A stretch of DNA of 64,000 bases from positions 86,078 through 150,077 of IMG/VR virus record IMGVR_UViG_3300044655_003531; one strand, written 5' to 3'. The notes under the pieces are model-generated. The model had not been told where the DNA came from. It worked only from the letters and a program-made list of their open reading frames with translations, and did no database searches. Of the stretch, positions 56,536-64,000 are shown in pieces. Position 1 is the stretch's first letter. Every line of letters starts with the position of its first letter. The position numbers were made by a program, and so were the translations under genes. This stretch comes from a virus.

Positions 56536-56589
56536 CTATTTCACAGATTTGTTGCCCTTTTCGTCATAGATCCAAAACTCGATTGACAT
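56536..56589 (-). CDS. Possible 17-residue small gene
   Basis: In the 134-nt gap between the gp25-like gene and the gene at 56614, an ATG at 56589 opens the frame MSIEFWIYDEKGNKSVK, then TAG at 56536. It is close to an A/T-rich stretch but has no promoter-like box of its own. It may be chance; the amino-acid order resembles a short beta-hairpin. Confidence 0.25.
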   Translation of the reverse strand: MSIEFWIYDEKGNKSVK

Positions 56590-56613
56590 ATATGTTAAAT
56601 ACCTATTAATAAG

Positions 56614-57396
56614 TTAACTCCATTGCAAAAAATAACTCGTCGAATTTTCCCCATTTATCATTGCCATCACCTCAGTCATCTCTGCTTGAGCTTCAGCAGA
56701 CAGAGCTTGAGTGTTAACTCTAACTCCCCCCGGCAGGTTATAGTCAAAGGCGCTCAGAAGTTTGACCAGAGAATTTTTGGCTTGGGCTCGGCAATATCTG
56801 ATAAATAGTTCGTCGGAAAAAAGTTCGTAGTCTTCGATGGCCACGAAGCAGCTTACCACTACCGCCTGAGTCAGGTTATAGCCGGCGTTACTCTGGGGTG
56901 AAGAACTATTATTTCCCCTGACCGGGTCCCTGCCTAAAATTGTCAATTTCTTGGTGTTCTTATTCCAGTTAAAGGCGTAAGTCGGTAATAGATAAGCCCG
57001 AGCCAAGTCAAAATAAGAATACATGACAGTTCTGTAGACCAGATTGTCCCCAGTAAAGGGGGACAGCAGCAACTCGGAGCCAATCAATTTAGAATCCCCG
57101 AAATCTTTATCTGGATTGCCTGAGATACCGTTGCCGTTGGTTTCTCTGACGTCAAAAACTGTCACTATTTTATCAGGCAACTGAACCTGTCTAGTGTTTC
57201 TAAACTGGGGAGTTTGAAAGAAAGCTCCCCCGAGCACGAAGTACCTTTTCTCCACCGCATACTGGTAATTATCATACATCCAAGCTTTGGCTCTTCTGAT
57301 AATCCTTTGAATCTCCTGGTCGTTAAGGTTGTAGGGCAGAGAGCAACTGACCGATAAATCGTCCTTGATTTCCTGAATTAGTTCTTCTAGAGTCAT
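56614..57396 (-). CDS. Neck/baseplate-type structural protein, unrecognised
   Basis: A 260-residue protein starting MTLEELIQEIKDDLSVSCSLPYN. The N-terminus has two helices (DQEIQRIIRRAKAWMYDNYQY), the centre is beta-rich (NTRQVQLPDKIVTVFDVRET), and the later part DELFIRYCRAQAKNSLVKLLSAF with LPGGVRVN resembles a conserved protein of large phages that I cannot name. It is placed between the amidoligase-like gene and gp25, and starts 1 nt after the upstream stop. Confidence 0.58.
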   Translation of the reverse strand: MTLEELIQEIKDDLSVSCSLPYNLNDQEIQRIIRRAKAWMYDNYQYAVEKRYFVLGGAFFQTPQFRNTRQVQLPDKIVTVFDVRETNGNGISGNPDKDFGDSKLIGSELLLSPFTGDNLVYRTVMYSYFDLARAYLLPTYAFNWNKNTKKLTILGRDPVRGNNSSSPQSNAGYNLTQAVVVSCFVAIEDYELFSDELFIRYCRAQAKNSLVKLLSAFDYNLPGGVRVNTQALSAEAQAEMTEVMAMINGENSTSYFLQWS

Positions 57397-57397
57397 G

Positions 57398-58789
57398 TCA
57401 GTAGTTGATATTTTTGAATCTGATTTTCTTCACCGGATCGTTCAGATTTTTGAGCCTGGAATCGGTAATAAAGCGATTATTTCTGATGTCGTTGAAATCC
57501 TTCACCTTCTGGGTCTGCTCACTCACCAGAGCATTTCTGCCCAGATCACCATTTCTGAGAATACCTCCTTTGATCTGGCAGTCGATGTTTTGACCGGGAC
57601 AGTCGATGTAGCAATCCTCCAAGAGGTTGCCGTAGTTGGCAATAGAATTCTGAAATTTAGAATCTTTGATCTTAGAGCTGGTCATCAACTCGCAGTTATG
57701 CAGCTCTGCGTCCTTGATTTGACAGCTGTAAATTTTGCAATTTTCAAGTTTCGCATTTTTAAAGGAGGAGTCGAAGATGTCCAGATCTTTGATAATCAAT
57801 CCATTCCTGCTCTTGGCATCCTTAATCTGAAATCGACCGATGGAGGTGTCGTAATTAAAGAAACAAGAGGTCACTCCTCCTTCTACGATGAGATCAAAAA
57901 TCTTCTCTCTGATGTGGGACCAGTAGGTTTTAACGTTTTCCTCGTAGCCCTTGAGATCGATCAGGACGTGAAAATCCGGAAAATTGGAGAAGAAAGAATC
58001 TGGATTAGAAAAGCTTTTGACCACCTTTGTGTGTTGTCTCATCATCTCCTGGAGTTTTTCCAGATCCTGACGAGTGTATCCTCTTTTGCCAGACAAGATG
58101 TCATGGAGAAATAGTGACACGTAATCGACAACTTCTCGGATGGCCGGGATTTTCTTTTCGTAGTCCGTGCCTCCTAGATATCTGATTTCCAAGTAGCCTT
58201 TGGGCAGTTTGGAAAAATTAGCTCCGTAATATTTTTCATCGGGGGTTTTAAAGAGTTTGGGATCTATGCTAGAAATGTTCTCTAAAATAGAAAACCTATT
58301 TCTGGGCACGATTTTTTTGATTGATTTGGCATAAACATTGCCAGTCCGATTGCCGAATTGAGAATAGATGACTCCCTCATCAATCCCCAGGATGAATTTC
58401 AGTCTATCTAGTTTTTCAATTTTTTCCAGGGCTCTGTTTCGAGGGTCAAAACTGATAGAGAACTGAAAGGCACATTTATCTGTGGTCCAGCCATGGGCGT
58501 CTATCCATCTGAGGGTCTTGATTAAAATGGGAATAGCTTCTGAATAGGGCAAGGGACCTGTGATCAATTCGTTCATGTTATTACCTCCTGAATAATCGGG
58601 TTCCAATTTAAAACTCGAGGAAGTAACCGGTATTTTAGAATGATATTTAGAAGAGAGCTGAACTTTTTTGCCCAGCTCCTTCGACAGTGATTCAACTATT
58701 CTTCCCCGAGTCATCTCGGAGTAAAACTCAAATTCAAAACCTAAAACGACCGAGGTTAGAGCCTGGGCCTTCTGGAAGTGCGAATTCAT
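57398..58789 (-). CDS. Amidoligase-like protein with pentapeptide-like C-terminus
   Basis: A 463-residue protein. The N-terminal ~280 residues resemble the amidoligase group of the glutamine synthetase/GCS superfamily: VVLGFEFEFYSE (E19, E21 as metal ligands), EPDYSGGNNMNELITGPLPYSEA (D65, E74), then CAFQFSISFD. The H-x-H often seen there is replaced by FQFSISF, so a variant or inactive site is possible. From ~340 short stretches LIIKDLDIFDSSFKNAKLENCKIY and so on give a repeated five-residue-type pattern, like pentapeptide repeats that build a right-handed beta helix. Its ATG overlaps the S1-like gene's stop (TAATG). Confidence 0.58.
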   Translation of the reverse strand: MNSHFQKAQALTSVVLGFEFEFYSEMTRGRIVESLSKELGKKVQLSSKYHSKIPVTSSSFKLEPDYSGGNNMNELITGPLPYSEAIPILIKTLRWIDAHGWTTDKCAFQFSISFDPRNRALEKIEKLDRLKFILGIDEGVIYSQFGNRTGNVYAKSIKKIVPRNRFSILENISSIDPKLFKTPDEKYYGANFSKLPKGYLEIRYLGGTDYEKKIPAIREVVDYVSLFLHDILSGKRGYTRQDLEKLQEMMRQHTKVVKSFSNPDSFFSNFPDFHVLIDLKGYEENVKTYWSHIREKIFDLIVEGGVTSCFFNYDTSIGRFQIKDAKSRNGLIIKDLDIFDSSFKNAKLENCKIYSCQIKDAELHNCELMTSSKIKDSKFQNSIANYGNLLEDCYIDCPGQNIDCQIKGGILRNGDLGRNALVSEQTQKVKDFNDIRNNRFITDSRLKNLNDPVKKIRFKNINY

Positions 58790-59952
58790 TAGGCTGGCAT
58801 GGCGTAAATTTTATTCATCACAGGATCAACGGCATAAACCTTAACTTGAATTTCATCTCCGGTCTTCATGTTTTTGCTCTCTTTTCCCAGTTTGTCCTGA
58901 GGAATCATAGCCAATAAACCTTCTTGTACTAATTCTATCAAGGCTCCGTTCTTTCTGCGGTATTTGACCAAGGCGGTGATAACTTCGGCCACTCCCTCGT
59001 CAACATTCTTTTTGAGCTCGTAAACTTTTTTGGTTTTTTCAATAGGTTCTCCAAAAGTCAAGGTAACCTTATTGTCATCCTTGATTTCTTTGATGTAAAA
59101 CTCTATCTCGTCTCCTGGTTTAAACCCTATCACAATCTGATTCTCGAATTCTGTTTTATGAATCAATCCCGTGTAGATTTCTTCCCACTCAACAAAGACT
59201 CCAAAGGCCGAAGTACCAGTGACGTGCCCCTTATATTTTTTCATCAGATCTAGTTCTTGGATCTTTTGATCCATGATCTTTTGAATGTATTTTTTGTAAG
59301 AAACAACAAATATGTCCTTTTCTTGAACATAGCCATCGATCATGACGTGAAAAGTTTTTCCGATGTAGGCATCGAAGTCGGTGATCTTGTTAGCAGCAGC
59401 TAAAGACCCAGGCAGAAAACACTTAATACCGTTTACATCAACGATGTAACCTCCTTTATTGACAGATTCAACTTTGGCCTCGTAGGCAATACTCTCTTTC
59501 TTGATTTGATCGAAAAACTCTGCCTTGAGACCTTGGATGTAGCTTTCTACCACAGAGCCGTAGTAAGAGGGGCCAATTTGACGTACGGTGGCTTGAATGT
59601 CGGTACCCACGGTAAAATCAATACCCGAGATACCCAATCTGTGGGCATCTTTGTCCTCCTTCTTAAGATCGATATACACGGTTTGACCTGCCCTGGTCTG
59701 AGCCAAGGCGTGGGTTTCAGTTACTAAGAAAACACGGCATTCGTAAAGATTGCCAGGGACGAGGTCTTTTCCTGCATTGACCCCCGAGACAGAACCCATC
59801 ATGTGTCGATAAAGCTCTTCGGCATAAGGGGCATGACAATAGACCTTACAGTCTTTGTGTGTTTTTAATTTCTGGTTCACCTTGAATTTATTGGGAATGG
59901 ACCAGTCAAAAAATGGAACTTCGATTTTTTTGAGTTCGAAAATAGAATTCAT
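58789..59952 (-). CDS. Ribosomal protein S1-like protein with four S1 domains
   Basis: A 387-residue protein. Four S1/OB-fold repeats are seen at about 66-135, 155-222, 239-300 and 318-386. The third is clearest: YKGHVTGTSAFGVFVEWEEIYTGLIHKTEF, then FKPGDEIEFYIKEIKDDNKVTLTF. The second has YEAKVESVNKGGYIVDVNGIKCFLPGSL. Bacterial S1 (usually six repeats) brings mRNA to the 30S subunit. A phage S1-like protein might favour viral messages, an inference. It lies among baseplate genes after a promoter-like box, 25 nt upstream of the ATG. Confidence 0.82.
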   Translation of the reverse strand: MNSIFELKKIEVPFFDWSIPNKFKVNQKLKTHKDCKVYCHAPYAEELYRHMMGSVSGVNAGKDLVPGNLYECRVFLVTETHALAQTRAGQTVYIDLKKEDKDAHRLGISGIDFTVGTDIQATVRQIGPSYYGSVVESYIQGLKAEFFDQIKKESIAYEAKVESVNKGGYIVDVNGIKCFLPGSLAAANKITDFDAYIGKTFHVMIDGYVQEKDIFVVSYKKYIQKIMDQKIQELDLMKKYKGHVTGTSAFGVFVEWEEIYTGLIHKTEFENQIVIGFKPGDEIEFYIKEIKDDNKVTLTFGEPIEKTKKVYELKKNVDEGVAEVITALVKYRRKNGALIELVQEGLLAMIPQDKLGKESKNMKTGDEIQVKVYAVDPVMNKIYAMPA

Positions 59953-59977
59953 TAGATAAGAGTTTAAAATGACGCTC

Positions 59978-59985
59978 TATATATC
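59978..59985 (-). promoter_or_regulatory. Candidate late promoter element GATATATA
   Basis: Coding strand TGAGGATATATAGAG, 25 nt before the S1-like ATG at 59952. Confidence 0.72.
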
Positions 59986-59996
59986 CTCAATGAAAA

Positions 59997-62663
59997 TTAA
60001 CTCTCAACTTCAAAAATCTTGGGCAGCAGAACTTCATTGATAAATTTCAGATTATTTAGGACGGCTTGTCTGAAAGCGCCCACCTGAACTCTGTTCTCTG
60101 TTTGATCAAGCACTCCTGCTGTCAGTAAATTCCAGATTTCAAAGGCTCTCCAAAGACTCCCTTCTGCCAGAACATACCTCAGTCCCTGGTCAGATACAGC
60201 ATAAACAGTCGGTAAAGGAGTTGATTTAGGAATGAGATCTCCAGGTCTATCATAGGGAGTTAATTCATACAGAATTCGGGTCAAAACCTCGATGTGTTCT
60301 CCCAATTGAGACAGAGAATACGTGGACTTTAAAAGTTCATTGGCCTGAGGTGGAGTTAACTCGGATTTATAAACAACAGTTGGTAAACCCTCCTCTGTTC
60401 TGGACTGTTGCAAATCAGAAAAATACCTTTGGATGAATCCACCAACGTCAGGACCATTCTGGACGACTAACTCATAAAGAAATTCTCGGGCCGCATCTCG
60501 GTCCTCGTTCGATTCATAATTCCCTCTATCATTCAACCTATTGGTGTTGATCAAAGAGGCAACCAGAGAAGCAGAAACGTTCGTAGGACTAGAGATTTGT
60601 TCAGATCCTGATGATTTGATAAGTTCAGACAGGATGGTTCGGATTAAGGCCGGAGAGGTATTTGCCAGCCCTATGGCCAAACTTAGGACTCCTTTAATCC
60701 CATCCCAGATAAAAATAGCTCTAGGCGGAAGATAATTTTCTATAATAAACAAAAATTCTCGATCCGGGTTATCGATGTTTAAAGAAGCCTGAAGTTCTGA
60801 ACTTATCCCCGTTGGAGCGACAGTGCTTCTAAAACCCGCTAATCTTTGTTCCAGAACAACAGATTCTGAAATTGGGGTAACGTTCAGTTCAAAGAAAGTT
60901 GCTTGCTCCCCGGAGACCAGAGTTCTATTTTGCAGCCTATAATACTGGAAACCCTCCGAAGTGGACAGATAAAATTGATCCCCTGGTTTTAAGGAAAGCA
61001 AATATGCAGTACTTGAATCCACGTTTGAAGTGGAAGTACTGACCCTGAAAGTCGTAACTTCAGCTAAGGATGAAGCCCCGTATGAAATTTCTCCAGCCGA
61101 AGGAATAAAATCATCGGTCTTGGTGTAATCCAATTGAATACTTGGATTGGGTTCAGGAGACGTTGGCGTAGCTCCCTGTTGGGCAAAAAAAGCTTCATTG
61201 GGCTGATATTGAGATAATTTTCTCTGATAGTCACCACACACCAGATCAGTAAAAAGAGGTAGAAAACCTTTGTTGGAATCATTGGGGTCTTGAACTAAAT
61301 TTTTCCACCCGATATCAGCAGGAATCTGTGGCTCGATCAAGGGCTGAAGAAAATCAATAAAAGACTGACCTAGAATTTTGCAGAAAAATTTTCCAGGGTC
61401 GGCCAAATTTTCGAAGACAAATTGAATAAGAGCAACAGGGTTCAAAATTTTCTGCCCAACTAGGGACATGGCTCCAACTAAGGCCTTGAAAGGTAACGCA
61501 AGAAGTACAAAATAATTTAGAATGATTTTGACCAAGAAAAAAGGATTCTGAATGCCTAGATCCACTAATTTAACCACAGAGACGAGTTGCTGTTTATAAA
61601 ATTCAAGCTCGTCTCCATTCTGTAAAGCCTCCAAATCTATCTCCGGGTAAATTCCCTTGGACATATCTAGAAGTACCTTATTGAAATCTAAACCACTTCT
61701 GGTTTCAAAAAAATCGATCAAAAGACGGGAAGGGTTGTCCGGAGACAGTTTATCGAAATTTCCAATCTCAAGGGAGATGTCTCTGACCAGAGGAAACAAA
61801 ATTCCAAGTTCACTGAAAGGAACAATAATGGTGCCTTCGGGTGTTAAAAATCTACGAAAAGAAATTCTGCGATTGATCCGAATCGAGGAGCTTTGAGTAT
61901 TGGGGGAATAAACAGTTCTGTCTGTGGCCGGAAGATCTTGAGAGTTTGAGGCAACCCTCTGCAGGAGCAAGAGAGAATAGCCGGGTTGTTCTTCGATGGC
62001 AGAGACAGAATAGGCCGTTTGAAAACCTATAGCATCGATTGAAATGATGTCCCCAGGCTGTAGAAAACTCAAAGGTGGATTTTCATCTGGATTTATACTA
62101 GTAGAACTGATCTTGACCGAGGTTAGATTAGCAGGGTCGGGATCCGACGAAGTTATAAACCCAGGAGCTGGGTTTTCAAAATCCCCTGTTATCAAAGTGT
62201 AATTGAATTCACTCTCTGGTAATGCGGAGGGCTCTGAGTTTTCTTCTATCAATCCATTTAAAAGTTCGATGTTAGGGGAACCTGATTTTTTCCACCACAG
62301 ATATAACGGAAAGGGAAAATCTTTCAAATTATCGTTGATACCTTCATCTAGGACAAATTGAATCGGATTTTGTATTATCTCTTGAACTTGACCCAAATTT
62401 TCTCTGATAAATCTAAGAGGTCTAGCTAAGGTTAAAGCTTCTGAAACTATTTTATTGCCCAGAATCAGAGGAGACAATAATAGGGCCAGGGTTCTTTCAA
62501 AAGTTTTAATTTCTAAAAAAACCAAAACCCCAATTCCTAAAAATTGAGGAGAAGAACTTTTCAAGTTATCTTGACCTGTTATTTTCGAGAAGGTCTCCAG
62601 CGATTTTTCGACGATCTGCTGAACTTGCTCTGGAGATAAAATCCTATCTGGAAGAGCTGACAT
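59997..62663 (-). CDS. Large structural protein of the baseplate cluster, unrecognised
   Basis: An 888-residue protein starting MSALPDRILSPEQVQQIVEKS. It has several hydrophobic helices (FLGIGVLVFLEIKTF, LALLLSPLILGNKIV, VKIILNYFVLLALPF), unusual for a baseplate protein, and beta-rich segments in which a pattern LxPGDxIxIDxxGxQ...YxV (residues ~197-212 and ~555-575) recurs twice. It follows the gp5-like spike by 2 nt, so a hub-associated role is likely. No family recognised. Confidence 0.6.
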   Translation of the reverse strand: MSALPDRILSPEQVQQIVEKSLETFSKITGQDNLKSSSPQFLGIGVLVFLEIKTFERTLALLLSPLILGNKIVSEALTLARPLRFIRENLGQVQEIIQNPIQFVLDEGINDNLKDFPFPLYLWWKKSGSPNIELLNGLIEENSEPSALPESEFNYTLITGDFENPAPGFITSSDPDPANLTSVKISSTSINPDENPPLSFLQPGDIISIDAIGFQTAYSVSAIEEQPGYSLLLLQRVASNSQDLPATDRTVYSPNTQSSSIRINRRISFRRFLTPEGTIIVPFSELGILFPLVRDISLEIGNFDKLSPDNPSRLLIDFFETRSGLDFNKVLLDMSKGIYPEIDLEALQNGDELEFYKQQLVSVVKLVDLGIQNPFFLVKIILNYFVLLALPFKALVGAMSLVGQKILNPVALIQFVFENLADPGKFFCKILGQSFIDFLQPLIEPQIPADIGWKNLVQDPNDSNKGFLPLFTDLVCGDYQRKLSQYQPNEAFFAQQGATPTSPEPNPSIQLDYTKTDDFIPSAGEISYGASSLAEVTTFRVSTSTSNVDSSTAYLLSLKPGDQFYLSTSEGFQYYRLQNRTLVSGEQATFFELNVTPISESVVLEQRLAGFRSTVAPTGISSELQASLNIDNPDREFLFIIENYLPPRAIFIWDGIKGVLSLAIGLANTSPALIRTILSELIKSSGSEQISSPTNVSASLVASLINTNRLNDRGNYESNEDRDAAREFLYELVVQNGPDVGGFIQRYFSDLQQSRTEEGLPTVVYKSELTPPQANELLKSTYSLSQLGEHIEVLTRILYELTPYDRPGDLIPKSTPLPTVYAVSDQGLRYVLAEGSLWRAFEIWNLLTAGVLDQTENRVQVGAFRQAVLNNLKFINEVLLPKIFEVES

Positions 62664-62665
62664 TT

Positions 62666-63334
62666 TTATCTTGTTTTAGAAACTGTGGATAGATGATCTG
62701 GAGTAGAAGGTACTACGGGAGGAGAAGTTGGAGCGCCCAGATTGCCAATATGGGTGTGTGAATTAAAGTAGGCTTGGAAAGTGTTACCTTTAATGAGAGC
62801 CTGAGCCGCAGCTTCACCCAGCTCAATATTATTGGAGTTGACGATCACCTTGTTATTCTCCATTCTAATTTGATCTCCACCCATTTCGATAATTACTCTA
62901 AGCTGGCCCCCATCCTGAGTATCAAATTGAATTTTGGCATCACCCAAAGAGAAAACAGCTCCTTTCTTTTTGGTGTAAAATAGGGTTAAAGATCCAGGCT
63001 CAGCCTCGGTGTCATACATGATGACCTGTGCTCCCTCGTAGGAATCTGCTATCTCGTCCAGCATGTCTTGGGCATAGTCCTTCTCCCCGTAGTAATTCAT
63101 CTTGTAATAATTTTGACCATCGAACTGAACTACCACTATAGATCCCAATTTTGGGATGGAGATGGTTCCAGCTCCTCCCCTGCCAAAAGAAACCCCGCTT
63201 ATCTGACTTGCCCAGGGTATATCTTCATGCTCCAAGCCATCAAATAATCCAAAAACCCTGATTCGGGCTCGACCAGATTTTCTAGGGTCGTCAATATCTA
63301 CTATCTGGCCTAAATAAAGTCGGGGGTTTGCCAT
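62666..63334 (-). CDS. Baseplate central spike protein, gp5/gpV-like OB fold
   Basis: A 222-residue spike protein. The N-terminal ~100 residues form an OB fold: LYLGQIVDIDDPRKSGRARIRVFG, EDIPWASQISGVSFG, and PKLGSIVVVQFDGQNYYKMNYYG. The later part is a beta-prism-like stretch (IQFDTQDGGQLRVIIEMGGDQIRM). The end NSHTHIGNLGAPTSPPVVPS contains the H-T-H often found at the C-terminus of such spikes, where His residues bind a metal. T4 gp5 carries a lysozyme domain after the OB fold; none is present here. It lies downstream of the truncated repeat gene. Confidence 0.85.
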   Translation of the reverse strand: MANPRLYLGQIVDIDDPRKSGRARIRVFGLFDGLEHEDIPWASQISGVSFGRGGAGTISIPKLGSIVVVQFDGQNYYKMNYYGEKDYAQDMLDEIADSYEGAQVIMYDTEAEPGSLTLFYTKKKGAVFSLGDAKIQFDTQDGGQLRVIIEMGGDQIRMENNKVIVNSNNIELGEAAAQALIKGNTFQAYFNSHTHIGNLGAPTSPPVVPSTPDHLSTVSKTR

Positions 63335-63352
63335 GTGTGATTACTCAAGGTT

Positions 63353-64000
63353 TTAAGGTTCAACTTCTTCCTGTGGAGGATTAAAAGTTCCTAAACTAAT
63401 ATTAAACTTGTTCTCCGGTTTATTGTTCCCTAGATTTAGAGGGGGTTCTACGATAAAATCCCCAACTGTTACGGGATAAATTTGACCTAAATTTCCGACG
63501 GGGGTTTGAAATCTGGGGGATTCGTAAACCGGACTTGGTGGTTGAGAAAAAGAATTTTCAGGAGATCTTAATTCCCCTGCAATGTTTTGTAGGAGTTCTT
63601 GCTGATAAATCCTCTCCGGCTGTAGTGAACTGGGATTTATTTGGTCTTCATAGACATTGATAGCAGGGGCAGAATAAACCCGATCGGGGACTCCTAGATC
63701 TGATCCAGGTACATCTTGATAGACATCACCATCCGGGACTGGATAGACTCTATCTGGAACTCCTAGATCTGCTCCAGGTACATCTTGATAGACATCACCA
63801 CCCGGGGCTGGGTAAACCCGATCGGGAACTCCTAGATCTGCTCCAGGTACATCTTGATAGACATCACCACCCGGGGCTGGATAGACTCTATCTGGAACTC
63901 CTAGATCTGCTCCGGGTACGTTTGAATAAGCATCTCCACCCGGGGCTGGGTAAACTCTGCCGGGAACCCCTAGATCTGCTCCAGGTACGTTTGAATAAAC
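63353..64000 (-). CDS. Repeat protein, 3' part only (5' part outside window)
   Basis: The last ~215 residues of a minus-strand gene that begins beyond base 64000, ending at TAA 63353. Its N-terminal visible half consists of 23-residue repeats with the consensus VPGADLGVPDRVYPAPGGD-V-Y-Q-D, at least five copies, the last degenerate. A Pro- and Gln-rich segment follows, then NLGQIYPVTVGDFIVEP. No known domain recognised. Its stop is 19 nt before the spike ATG, suggesting a tail-associated protein. Confidence 0.75.
   Translation of the reverse strand, partial: VYSNVPGADLGVPGRVYPAPGGDAYSNVPGADLGVPDRVYPAPGGDVYQDVPGADLGVPDRVYPAPGGDVYQDVPGADLGVPDRVYPVPDGDVYQDVPGSDLGVPDRVYSAPAINVYEDQINPSSLQPERIYQQELLQNIAGELRSPENSFSQPPSPVYESPRFQTPVGNLGQIYPVTVGDFIVEPPLNLGNNKPENKFNISLGTFNPPQEEVEP
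63648..64000 (-). repeat. 69-bp coding tandem repeat
   Basis: About five consecutive 69-bp units, each coding for the 23-residue segment with VPGADLGVPDRVYPAPGG. Neighbouring units are nearly identical at the DNA level and continue past the window edge. Confidence 0.9.

Noticed and set aside
1-64000. tRNA genes
   Set aside because: No cloverleaf-like stretch was recognised by eye in the short intergenic spaces, although a covariance search was not possible.

Overview
The window is a contiguous piece of a large T4-like contractile-tailed phage (myovirus-type) genome. The T4-type calls rest on recognisable protein motifs: a family B DNA polymerase like gp43, UvsW helicase with a UvsY-like neighbour, a gp61-like primase, a gp32-like single-strand binding protein, and the baseplate set gp5-like spike, gp25, gp6-like and a probable gp7-like wedge protein. 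Almost everything is on the minus strand. Only a small gene (1296-1622) and a PhoH-family ATPase (45371-46075) are on the plus strand.

The host is probably a member of the Bacteroidetes. Leaders before start codons are A-rich and show essentially no Shine-Dalgarno sequence. The window carries a histone H1-like Hc1 gene (8490-8669) of a family typical of Bacteroidetes and Chlamydiae, a small protein resembling the Bacteroidetes-type DUF4494 family, and a membrane-anchored coiled-coil protein of a type common in phages of that phylum. This is inference from sequence only.

Layout. 1-1249: 5' part of the DNA polymerase gene, cut by the window edge. 1296-3324: a small gene and a LamG-domain adhesin. 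3328-4142: an MBD4-like DNA glycosylase and a small heat shock protein separated by a terminator. 4250-13158: a block of mostly short, unrecognised genes, several sharing an N-terminal aromatic motif that resembles T4 capsid-targeting peptides, together with a peptidoglycan-binding protein, the Hc1 protein, a ligase-NMN adenylyltransferase fusion and a nucleotidyltransferase. 13194-18257: replication and recombination (UvsW, UvsY-like, primase, SSB, RuvC-like nuclease). 18268-22714: a tube-like tail protein, a large structural protein and a possible spanin. 22771-45311: fibres and very large structural proteins, including a 3,802-residue mosaic with Thr-Pro repeat linkers, a von Willebrand A domain and Cys-rich modules. 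46072-64000: beta-propeller protein, baseplate wedge and spike genes, with an amidoligase-like/pentapeptide-like fusion and a ribosomal protein S1-like protein set among them.

A short element with coding-strand consensus G-R-ATATATA-M (usually GGATATATA) occurs in front of 14 genes or gene groups, normally 15-28 nt before the start codon. It is the best candidate for this phage's late promoter, comparable to T4's TATAAATA. One copy is a perfect 12-bp palindrome between divergent genes. Three copies overlap the stop codon of the gene upstream. Three good minus-strand intrinsic terminators were found. No tRNA gene, CRISPR array, insertion sequence or attachment site was recognised, and no gene-free stretch exceeds 300 bases.
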